Source: Poriferisodalis sp965214215
Lineage (GTDB): Bacteria; Actinomycetota; Acidimicrobiia; Acidimicrobiales; Poriferisodalaceae
Reading direction: 5' to 3'
DNA: 64,000 nucleotides
Assembly (NCBI RefSeq): GCF_965214215.1
Contig: NZ_CBDCBD010000003.1
Location: forward strand, 434,001 to 498,000
The notes beneath the pieces were generated by a model. That model made no database searches. It was not told the DNA's origin and saw nothing but the letters and a program-made list of their open reading frames with translations. Below, piece after piece: positions 36,505 to 44,191 of this stretch; the stretch's first letter is position 1, and each line of letters opens with the position of its first letter. Both the position numbers and the translations under genes were made by a program.

Positions 36505-37349
36505 TCGCAGACCCCTCGTGCACGAGGCAGCGACACGCCATCGGCCAGGGCACCGTTGAGATTGCCGGAGCGGAAGCCCTCCAAGTCGAGCGTGACGTAG
36601 CGATAGCCGACGCCGCTGACTGCTTCCACGACGGCCTCACGCCGGCGGACCGCCTCGCCGAGATCGTCGAGCGGCAGCTCGATGCGCGCTGTGTCGCCGT
36701 AATCGCGTACTCGCAGCTGGGCAAAGCCCAGCCGACGCAAGGCGGCCTCTGCGCGATCGAGCCGCGCCAGCAGCGGCACCGTGACCTGCGTGCCATAGGG
36801 CACCCGCGAGGCCAGGCATGCGGCGGCGGGTTTGTCCCAGGTGCGCAAGCCCAGTTCGGCGCTGACGCGCCGGACATCGGCCTTGGAGAAACCCGCCTCC
36901 ACTAGCGGGAAGCGGGCACCCCGGTCGCCTGCTGCCTGCTGGCCGGGGCGGTGGTCGCCTAGGTCATCAAGGTTCACGCCCAGCACCACGACAGCGTCGC
37001 GTGCTGCGGCCAGCGGTTCGAGCTGGTCCATGAGGGCCGATTTGCAATGAAAGCACCGGTTGGCGTCGTTCGTGCGGTAGGCGGCGCGAGACATCTCGTC
37101 GGTCTCAACGGTCCGCCACGCAAGTCCCCATTCGGCCGCCAGGGCCGCGCAGTCAGCCGCCTCGTCGGTGGCGAGGCTCGGCGAGACGGCGGTCACACAG
37201 AACGCATCGTCGCCGAGTACGTCGTTGGCCGCCCAAGCCACCAGCGACGAGTCGACGCCGCCGCTGAACGCCACGATGACCGGACCCGACTGGGCAAAGA
37301 AAGCGCGCAGCCGGTCGAGCCGTTGCTCGGGGCTCTCACCCGGTCTCAT
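36501..37349 (-). CDS. larE: ATP-dependent sacrificial sulfur transferase LarE-like
   Basis: A 282-residue PP-loop enzyme. The ATP-binding motif VAFSGGVDSSLVAW is near the N-terminus, and KPAAACLASRVPYGT carries the conserved cysteine region. LarE adenylylates and thiolates the nicotinate-derived precursor of the nickel-pincer cofactor of lactate racemase. larB, larC and larA are not in the window, so another sulfur-transfer role is possible. ATG 37349 (MRPGESPEQRL) starts the family-like region; the longer frame from 37703 overlaps the upstream dehydrogenase. A second Cys pair, RCFHC, may bind a metal or cluster. Confidence 0.88.
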   Translation of the reverse strand: MRPGESPEQRLDRLRAFFAQSGPVIVAFSGGVDSSLVAWAANDVLGDDAFCVTAVSPSLATDEAADCAALAAEWGLAWRTVETDEMSRAAYRTNDANRCFHCKSALMDQLEPLAAARDAVVVLGVNLDDLGDHRPGQQAAGDRGARFPLVEAGFSKADVRRVSAELGLRTWDKPAAACLASRVPYGTQVTVPLLARLDRAEAALRRLGFAQLRVRDYGDTARIELPLDDLGEAVRRREAVVEAVSGVGYRYVTLDLEGFRSGNLNGALADGVSLPRARGVCE

Positions 37350-37366
37350 CGATGCGATGCCCCGGA

Positions 37367-39220
37367 TCAGAGCCGGTCGGCCGGGATGGCGTAGAACAGC
37401 TCGGCGCCGCCGGTGACCGCGGGAACCAGCCCGCGGGCCGACGGCAGGATCTGGTCGGCGTAGAAGCGAGCAGTGGCGATCTTGTCGGCCAGGAACTGCG
37501 GCGATGCGCTGCCGTTCGACACGGCTGTGACATCGTGCCGGGCCTGGGTAAGCGTTAGACCCTGCGTATCGAGGAGCTCGGCTGCCGCTTGCGCGCTGCG
37601 GCCCATCAGCCAGCCCCCGACCACCACGCCTGCCAGCCGCAGGAACGGCGAAGAGCCGGCGGCCACATCGTTCGGTGCCGAGGAGAGCTGCCCGCCCAGC
37701 CACATGGCGGCTTCGCCCAGAGCAGCGACTCCGTCGTTGAGCGCGGCGCCGATGGCGGCGAGGTCGGCGTCGTCGCTGGCAGCCAGAGCGCCCGCTGTCG
37801 CTCCCATGTCGCCGATTAGCCGGGCCATGGCCTCGCCACCGCCGAGCGGCAGCTTGCGAAACGCCAAGTCGGCCGCCTGGATGCCGTTGGTGCCCTCATA
37901 GATCGGGGCGATGCGGCTGTCGCGCCAGTGCTGTGCGGCGCCGGTTTCTTCGACATAGCCCATGCCGCCGTGCACCTGCACGCCGAGCGAGGTCATCTCG
38001 ACGCCCAGGTCGGTGCCCCAGCCCTTGCTGATCGGCGTCAGGATCGCGGTGAGCTCGTCGGCTCGCTGCTGCTCGTCCGGATCGGTCGCGACGAGGGCGC
38101 GGTCGATCGCCGCCGCGTTCAAATACATCACGCAGCGCATGGCCTCGGCGTTCGCCCGCATCGTGAGCAGCATCCGCCGCACATCGGCGTGGTCCACGAT
38201 CGGCGAGGACTCGCCGGGGGGAAGCTCGGCGCCGATGGCCCGCCCCTGCTTGCGGTTGACGGCATATTCCCGTGCCTGCTGGTACGCCCGGTCGGTGAGC
38301 GACAGGCCTTGGAGGCCCACCGACAGCCGGGCGTTGTTCATCATGGTGAACATGGCGCGCATGCCGCCGTGCTCGGGGCCCACGAGATAGCCGACTGCAC
38401 CGCCTTCGTCGCCGTAGGACATCACGCACGTCGGGCTGGCGTGGATGCCGATCTTGTGCTCGGTGGACACTGCCCGCAGGTCGTTGCGGCGCCCCAGCGA
38501 GCCGTCGGGATTCACGAGGTACTTGGGAACCAGGAACAGGCTGATGCCACGGGTGCCGGGGGGGCCGTCGGGCGTGCGGGCCAGCACCAGGTGAATGATG
38601 TTGTCGGCCAGTTCGTGCTCGCCGTAGGTGATGAAGATCTTCGTCCCGGTGATGAGGTAGCTGCCGTCGTCCTGCGGGACAGCACGGCTGGTGAGGGCAC
38701 CCACGTCGGAGCCGGCGTGGGGCTCGGTCAGATTCATCGTGCCGGACCATTCGCCGCTGATCATCTTGGGCAGGAACGTCTGCTGCAGCGTCTCATCCGC
38801 GTGGTGGGTGATGGCGTCGATGGCACCCTGGGTCAGCAGCGGGCACAGGCTGAACGCCATGCTGGCCGCGGTGAGCATTTCTTGGACGGCGAGCCCGACG
38901 CACCACGGCATCCCGCCGCCGCCGAAGTCGTCGTCGAAAGCCATGCCATTCCAGCCGGCCTCCACGAACTTGGTGTAGGCATCAGCGAAACCGTCGGGAT
39001 GGGTGATCACGCCGTCGTCGAAATCGAGCCCTTGTTGGTCGCCGGGCACGTTGAGCGGAGCAACCTCGGCGGACATGAACCGGCCTGCCTCGTCCAGCAG
39101 AGCACCTGCGGTCTCGAGATCGGCGTGCGCGAACCGTTCGTGAGCCGCCAAGCCATCCAGATCGGCTAGGTGTTCGAGCACGAACAGCATGTCGTCGACG
39201 GGGGCGGAGTACTCAGACAT
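37367..39220 (-). CDS. Acyl-CoA dehydrogenase
   Basis: A 617-residue flavoenzyme that introduces an alpha,beta double bond into acyl-CoA. N-terminal MSEYSAPVDDMLFVLEHL, the middle NLTEPHAGSDVGAL segment and GGMGYVEETGAAQHWRDSRI are characteristic of the longer FadE group. The catalytic Glu is probably in IYEGTNGIQ. ATG 39220 is preceded immediately by an in-frame GTG, so the start could be one codon earlier; GCGAGG upstream serves as a ribosome site. It precedes larE by 17 bases and could be cotranscribed. Substrate length is not evident. Confidence 0.93.
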   Translation of the reverse strand: MSEYSAPVDDMLFVLEHLADLDGLAAHERFAHADLETAGALLDEAGRFMSAEVAPLNVPGDQQGLDFDDGVITHPDGFADAYTKFVEAGWNGMAFDDDFGGGGMPWCVGLAVQEMLTAASMAFSLCPLLTQGAIDAITHHADETLQQTFLPKMISGEWSGTMNLTEPHAGSDVGALTSRAVPQDDGSYLITGTKIFITYGEHELADNIIHLVLARTPDGPPGTRGISLFLVPKYLVNPDGSLGRRNDLRAVSTEHKIGIHASPTCVMSYGDEGGAVGYLVGPEHGGMRAMFTMMNNARLSVGLQGLSLTDRAYQQAREYAVNRKQGRAIGAELPPGESSPIVDHADVRRMLLTMRANAEAMRCVMYLNAAAIDRALVATDPDEQQRADELTAILTPISKGWGTDLGVEMTSLGVQVHGGMGYVEETGAAQHWRDSRIAPIYEGTNGIQAADLAFRKLPLGGGEAMARLIGDMGATAGALAASDDADLAAIGAALNDGVAALGEAAMWLGGQLSSAPNDVAAGSSPFLRLAGVVVGGWLMGRSAQAAAELLDTQGLTLTQARHDVTAVSNGSASPQFLADKIATARFYADQILPSARGLVPAVTGGAELFYAIPADRL

Positions 39221-39376
39221 CACAACCTCGCAGGGCGGCTTGGTTTGTCGGGCGGCGCCGGGTCGTCGTGCGACGGGGCGTCGCGGTGGCGGGCCAGCGT
39301 GCGACCAGACTACGGCTCGCCCTCTACAGCCCGCGAGGGCTCGCTGGCCTGGCGGCTTGCGGCTGGCGTCTCATCG

Positions 39377-40639
39377 CTATGGTGCGAGAGCAGTGACGGG
39401 CGCAACGGCGACACCGTCGGGACGCTCGTAGCCGTAGCCGGTCGAGGTGATCACTAGCAGTTTGGCCGCTGGGCCAATGACGCTGGTATCGACAGCGGAT
39501 TCGACACGCTTGAGCGATGCAGCAGCGGCATCCACCGCGTCGGCGCCGCCCAGCTTCACTTCCACGGCTATCCATGCGCCGTCAGAGCGGCGCTGGATGA
39601 TCGCGTCCGCTTCGAGGCCCGTCTTGTCTCGGTAGTGGTGCAACCCGCAGCCGTTCGCCTCGGCATACACCTTCAGATCACGCATCACCAGATTCTCGAA
39701 GATGCAGCCGAAGTAGCCGAGTTCGTTACGCAGTCGATCAGGGCCGACCTCGAGCGCCGCGGCGGCCAATGATGGGTCGACAAACAGTCTCTTGGGTGAC
39801 TGTCGCAGCGGAACGCGGGACCTCAGACGGGGCTGCCAAGCCGGCACACGCTCAGCAACGAACAACCGCTCCAGCGCTTCGAGATACGCCTTCACGGTTG
39901 TCCGGTCGAGATCGGCATCCCGTGCCAAGGTGGAGAAGCTGACCTCTGTCGAGACGTTGCGAGCGAGCGATCTCGTCAGCGTCGAGACGCCTCTCGGATC
40001 GCGATGCACCCGATCCACGAGCGAGACGTCTGTCCTCGCAATCTCGTCTAGATACGCGACCAGGTTCTCTTGTGCTGCGGCGGGTGGCAGTTCTATCAAG
40101 CCGGGCCAACCGCCGACAGCCGCGATCTCGACGATCTCCTCGAACGAGACGTCCGGTTTCATCGCAGAAACTGTGCGACGGGCGAGCAGCGAGCTGAGAG
40201 GAACCTCGCACGTTGACCGGCCGGACTCGGTCAGGGACATAGTTCGCATCCGAACTCGCCGAACCCGGCCAGCGCCGGAGTGCCGAGTGATGTCGTCGGG
40301 TGGGACAGCTGATCCGGTGAGCAGGAAGATTCCCTTGTCGCGCCGGTCATCGCAGGCTCGGCGCATGGCGTTCCAGATTCCGGGCACCATGTGCCACTCG
40401 TCGAGCAGGCGCGGCACGTCGCCGTCGAGCGTCCGTGCCGGGTCCACTGCGAACGCCATTCTCTGCTCGTCGCTGCCGTCGAACAGCACTTCGCTGCGGG
40501 CGAACTGCCTCGCCGTCCACGTCTTGCCGCATGCCCGAGGCCCCTCGATGACCACGGCACCCACAGCGCTCAGCGCCTTGTCGATGGCCGATTCAGCGAT
40601 GCGCTGCTGGTAGCCCGGCGTGGGGGTCACCGAATTCAT
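39377..40639 (-). CDS. AAA-type ATPase with DUF4143 domain
   Basis: A 420-residue protein with Walker A EGPRACGKTWTARQF (near residue 30) and a Walker B-like RLLDEWH. A middle winged-helix-like region follows (STEVSFSTLARDADLDRTTV). The C-terminal DUF4143 domain ends with LEADAIIQRR and IAVEVKLGG, resembling a PD-(D/E)XK nuclease core (Asp, Glu, Lys). Such proteins are widespread, often with mobile or defence DNA; their role is not known. ATG 40639 is preferred over 40690 because GGGAG lies upstream. It follows the methyltransferase gene by 168 bp, so it may have its own promoter. Confidence 0.85.
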   Translation of the reverse strand: MNSVTPTPGYQQRIAESAIDKALSAVGAVVIEGPRACGKTWTARQFARSEVLFDGSDEQRMAFAVDPARTLDGDVPRLLDEWHMVPGIWNAMRRACDDRRDKGIFLLTGSAVPPDDITRHSGAGRVRRVRMRTMSLTESGRSTCEVPLSSLLARRTVSAMKPDVSFEEIVEIAAVGGWPGLIELPPAAAQENLVAYLDEIARTDVSLVDRVHRDPRGVSTLTRSLARNVSTEVSFSTLARDADLDRTTVKAYLEALERLFVAERVPAWQPRLRSRVPLRQSPKRLFVDPSLAAAALEVGPDRLRNELGYFGCIFENLVMRDLKVYAEANGCGLHHYRDKTGLEADAIIQRRSDGAWIAVEVKLGGADAVDAAAASLKRVESAVDTSVIGPAAKLLVITSTGYGYERPDGVAVAPVTALAP

Positions 40640-40807
40640 GCAAGGCTCCCGAGAGCCACACTCCGCAGTGGCCGTGCCCCAGATCGACAACTTGGCATGT
40701 CGACAATCTACAAAATGGCAGACTTCCAGTCCACAATTCGGGGGGCAGATGCCCGAGCATCGCTACTTCAAGCAAAGACACTCATGTGTCGTGGTTCCAA
40801 TGTGGCA

Positions 40808-42301
40808 CTACGTGTTTCGCTCCGGATCGGACTGCGCGTGGGTTGGCAGCAGTGTGCTGAGCGCTGCCGCATAGCCGAGCGGGACAGAAACGGCATTGCC
40901 GATCCACTTCGACAGTTGGGCAGAGGTCGCGACGCGTCCAGGTGACGGCGCGAAGCAGTACGTGTCTGGGAACCCTTGCAAACGCGCTGCTTCTGCATGG
41001 CTGATCGTCCGTGGCACCGTGGGATGCACGAATCGGCCTCTGCCGGGCGTGGTGTATCCGGTGGTGATAGTGGGCGATGGCCGGTCGGCGTGCATGCGGC
41101 CATAAGAGGCCCCGTACGTCGTTCCGTCACGATGTGACTCGGGGCGTTCGGTGAGCGCGAGATCATGGGCATCGTTCTCGAACAGCCATGCGATGCGCTC
41201 ACGGTTCGTGCCGCTGATCTCTGGCAATTCGTGCAATCGCGCGTCACCGGACAGTGCTTGGTCGCCGCCGATGGCCCACATCACTGACCGCGGCTCGGCT
41301 GAGCGCAGCGCGTCAGCCATTTTCGTGAGCGGTGCCGGACCGTTGCCGACGGCCCATCCGGCTGCCGCGGCCGGTTCGTCGAGCAAGCGTCCGTCTGCGG
41401 CACACGCCACCAGGAAGTGTCGCTTGCGCGTCTGGGGCCAGCCCATGTCGTCAGCGGCGAGCACTCCGGTTTCGACGGCGTAGCCAGCGGTCTCGAGCAG
41501 CGCGGTTGCGCTCGCGACCACCTGGTTGGCGTCATGCACGACAGCGGTGACGTTCTCGATGACTACTGCCCGCGCTCCGGTGGCCACAGCGAATGCGGCC
41601 ACGCTCAGATAGAGATGGTTGCGTCGATCGGCTCGTCGTGAGTGATTGTTGAGGTTGGAATGGCCCTGGCAGGGCGGCCCCGCGACAACCAAGTCCACCC
41701 CATCGCATTGCTCAGCTATCAACGGATCCAGGAGTTCTGGCGCATAGACGAATGCAGCGCTGCGACCGTCGCCTCGGACTCGGTAGTCGAGCAGGGCGCG
41801 GACTGACTCGGTGCTGATCTGCCCAGCTCGGTGATTGCGCTGAAATACAGCCAATGCCTCGGCATCGGTGTCAACGGCGAGCTCGCATCTGACCTCGCGC
41901 CCGAACTCAGCGGCTGCGATACGTACTCCCGCAGAGAGTCCGCCGACACCGCAGAAGAGATCCGCCGTGCGCAGCGGTGACACATCAATCGCGGCCGGGA
42001 CGCGAACGTCGCCAGCGGAGGCCGCGGGCCGCGGCAGCTCACCGGCCAGCAGTGCCTTCCACCAAGCCCCTGCCGGGTCGGCGCCGATGTCTGCCGCTCT
42101 CGGAGGTGCCGCATCGGCGGCCGCCATACAGTCCGCCGCGCCAAGGCGCGTGCCCAGATTGATGCAGGCGCTGTGCCGTGCGGGGCCGACGCCGATAGAG
42201 CGCGTCAGTATGCCCTCGCGCAGGTCGAAGTGCGGGGTTCGGAATCCGTCTGGTCCCCGTTCAGGGGCTACGTCCGACTCAGCCTCGGTCAGGGTGCTCA
42301 T
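40808..42301 (-). CDS. DNA (cytosine-5-)-methyltransferase
   Basis: A 497-residue m5C methyltransferase. Motif I DLFCGVGGLSAG (about 114-125), motif IV GPPCQGHS with the catalytic Cys (about 211), motif VI ENV, motif VIII QTRKR and motif X GNAVSVPLG are all present in order. A target-recognition region of about 120 residues lies between motifs VIII and IX (about 300-420). The N-terminus has about 110 extra residues with no recognised domain. ATG 42301 lies just after the stop of the preceding gene (14 bp gap). It is the fourth gene of the operon and may protect self DNA from whatever the ATPase complex does. Confidence 0.93.
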   Translation of the reverse strand: MSTLTEAESDVAPERGPDGFRTPHFDLREGILTRSIGVGPARHSACINLGTRLGAADCMAAADAAPPRAADIGADPAGAWWKALLAGELPRPAASAGDVRVPAAIDVSPLRTADLFCGVGGLSAGVRIAAAEFGREVRCELAVDTDAEALAVFQRNHRAGQISTESVRALLDYRVRGDGRSAAFVYAPELLDPLIAEQCDGVDLVVAGPPCQGHSNLNNHSRRADRRNHLYLSVAAFAVATGARAVVIENVTAVVHDANQVVASATALLETAGYAVETGVLAADDMGWPQTRKRHFLVACAADGRLLDEPAAAAGWAVGNGPAPLTKMADALRSAEPRSVMWAIGGDQALSGDARLHELPEISGTNRERIAWLFENDAHDLALTERPESHRDGTTYGASYGRMHADRPSPTITTGYTTPGRGRFVHPTVPRTISHAEAARLQGFPDTYCFAPSPGRVATSAQLSKWIGNAVSVPLGYAAALSTLLPTHAQSDPERNT

Positions 42302-42314
42302 CGCCGGACTCCCA

Positions 42315-43181
42315 TCACTCGGCGCGCGTGGGCTCAAACACTCTCTGAATCCCCAAGACCTCGGGATGCGCGGCATCAAGTCCGCCATCGCTTTCGCGCA
42401 CCCGATTCCAGAGATCGCCCACGAGCCTGTCAGCGGCATCGTCGTCGAGCAGATCGGGCACCACGTTGGTGAGCGTCCTGTTGAGCTGTTTGGCAAACTC
42501 GCGCAGCGGAGGGGTGGTGAGGCGAGTCGATTCCTCGGCTTGTCGGCGCACCATGGCCCGGACGATGGGCGGGTGCTCTCCAGCAGTCACTCGCAGAATG
42601 TGGCTTGCCCAGAAGTCGGTCCCGTCTCGCACAGCAGATGCAAGCGCAGCGTGCTGCTGACCGCCCAAGACCTCAAGCCGCAAGAACATTCGCAGCGGCA
42701 CGCACTCACGCTGCTTGGCGCCGTCAACATAGGCGCGCAGGCTCTTGGCGGGCACGAGCTGTCCGCTCTCATCGAGCTTGAGCTTGAAGCCGTTGGTCTC
42801 ACGCCACGCAGCGAAGTTCCATGTGTACGCCAGCCCCAGGTAACACCAGAACCCGGGGTCGTCCAGCGCGGCGACGCGGGCACCGCTGGCCAGCAGCGCC
42901 CGGTGCCACAGCGTGGCGGCTTCACCTTCCAGCTTGTCTTGATCGCAGCTTGTCGCTGCACCGTCCAGCAGGCGTTCGCCAGCGATCAGATGTTCAATCT
43001 GCGCCCGCGCCGACTCCAACGGCAATTGGTCAATCTGCACGCCTGTACCGGGCCAGCTGACCTTGCCCTCCACATCCTCCGCAAGGTCGTCAAGGACCGT
43101 TGACGCCGTCTCATGCATGCGGCGCACCCGCTCTTGCGCAATCCGGACGGCGACACTGGGGACGATGTGCGGATGCCTCAC
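42315..43181 (-). CDS. Unknown protein B of the GHKL-methyltransferase operon
   Basis: A 288-residue soluble, mainly helical protein I cannot assign. Notable segments are DDPGFWCYLGLAYTWNFAAW, rich in aromatic residues, and RAYVDGAKQRECVPLRMFLR. I see no nuclease, helicase or nucleotide-binding motif. GTG 43181 is a strong start: AAGGAGG lies 7 bases upstream and overlaps the end of the preceding gene (GTGA). The frame extends to 43454 but that part is a shadow. Close coupling to genes on both sides marks it as an integral part of the operon. Confidence 0.8.
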   Translation of the reverse strand: MRHPHIVPSVAVRIAQERVRRMHETASTVLDDLAEDVEGKVSWPGTGVQIDQLPLESARAQIEHLIAGERLLDGAATSCDQDKLEGEAATLWHRALLASGARVAALDDPGFWCYLGLAYTWNFAAWRETNGFKLKLDESGQLVPAKSLRAYVDGAKQRECVPLRMFLRLEVLGGQQHAALASAVRDGTDFWASHILRVTAGEHPPIVRAMVRRQAEESTRLTTPPLREFAKQLNRTLTNVVPDLLDDDAADRLVGDLWNRVRESDGGLDAAHPEVLGIQRVFEPTRAE

Positions 43182-44191
43182 GGTGACGCCTCCTTGACGG
43201 TCTTGCGGGCCGGGCCAAGCAGTGAGATGCGGTCTTGCACGCGGGCAATGACCAATTCCGGCCTGTGGCGGATATCTCGCAGCAGATCGTCTCGCTCGTC
43301 GTCGGCGCCGCTTCGACCCGCCAGCATTGTGACGATGCGTGCGATGAGGCTGCCCTTTATCTCGTCGTAGGTGGGTCGGCCGGCATTGGGGCTTGCTGCA
43401 GCCTCGTTGGCGTACCTGTGAATGACGGCTGTTATGAACTCGGCAAACAGCCAACGCTGGATCAACTCGCTGGCGGGCGAGCGTCGCTGGGCATCGATTG
43501 CCTGCAGCAGTTCTTCGTCTACCCAGAACGTGACGGCGTCGGCAGCCGGAACCTCCGGGTCGTCAACATCGCCATCGAAATCCGCGAACATCATGGACCC
43601 GTCGGGCAAACCGAGTCGTGCCCGTTGCTCCTTGTCAAGCAGATGTGGCCTGAACAGCTCCGTGTCGTTGCGGCAACGCACCGTGAAGCGGCCATGCGCC
43701 AGCCATGTCCCCGCTCGCCATGGCCGCAGCGGCCGGCGATCCGACTCTGGGACTGTGCGAGCCAGCACCACGTAGGCGTCGATTGTGATGCCGTGCGAGC
43801 CGCCTCGAAACACCCTCCGGCGCTGCGCCGCGTCTTCAGCGAGATCAAGGCGCGCGTCGGCCACGAGTGCGCTCGGATCGACCAAAGAGTGTTTGAACAC
43901 CACCTCTCGCATCTTGAGGTAACCGTTGCGTGCGACCGCGATCACGCAGCAGTCTTCGAGTCGCAGCCCCACGTCGTTGACACCCTCACGAATGCTCTGG
44001 ACGAATTCACGGTGCTGGCCGTCCCCGGCCCATCTGAGCCAAGCCTCGCAGCGCTCGAATGCGTCGGAAATCGTGATGCTGCTGTCAGCGGCGCAATGCT
44101 GTGAGCCGAAGCGCAACGTCGCATCATTGAAGAGGCGCCTCAGCCGACGGTTGGGTCCAAAAGGCCGGACGGTGCGCGACTCACTGCTCAC
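43178..44191 (-). CDS. Unknown protein A of the GHKL-methyltransferase operon
   Basis: A 337-residue protein I do not recognise. It has a helical N-terminal region (about 1-110), a likely beta-rich middle (ITIDAYVVLARTVPES, GTWLAHGRFTVRC) and a helical C-terminus with LIQRWLFAEFITAVIHRYAN. An acidic patch, FADFDGDVDDPE, could bind metal, but no known catalytic motif is evident. The ATG overlaps the GHKL ATPase stop by four bases. It could be a nuclease or a DNA-sensing subunit of a new type; this is conjecture. Confidence 0.8.
   Translation of the reverse strand: MSSESRTVRPFGPNRRLRRLFNDATLRFGSQHCAADSSITISDAFERCEAWLRWAGDGQHREFVQSIREGVNDVGLRLEDCCVIAVARNGYLKMREVVFKHSLVDPSALVADARLDLAEDAAQRRRVFRGGSHGITIDAYVVLARTVPESDRRPLRPWRAGTWLAHGRFTVRCRNDTELFRPHLLDKEQRARLGLPDGSMMFADFDGDVDDPEVPAADAVTFWVDEELLQAIDAQRRSPASELIQRWLFAEFITAVIHRYANEAAASPNAGRPTYDEIKGSLIARIVTMLAGRSGADDERDDLLRDIRHRPELVIARVQDRISLLGPARKTVKEASP

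Noticed and set aside
40650..40800. Short repeats TCGACAA and inverted segments between the DUF4143 and methyltransferase genes as an operator
   Set aside because: The similarity is short and irregular; too weak to list as a regulatory site.
42315..43181. Assignment of protein B to DUF6339
   Set aside because: I have a faint memory of such proteins beside methyltransferases, but cannot show the match from sequence alone.
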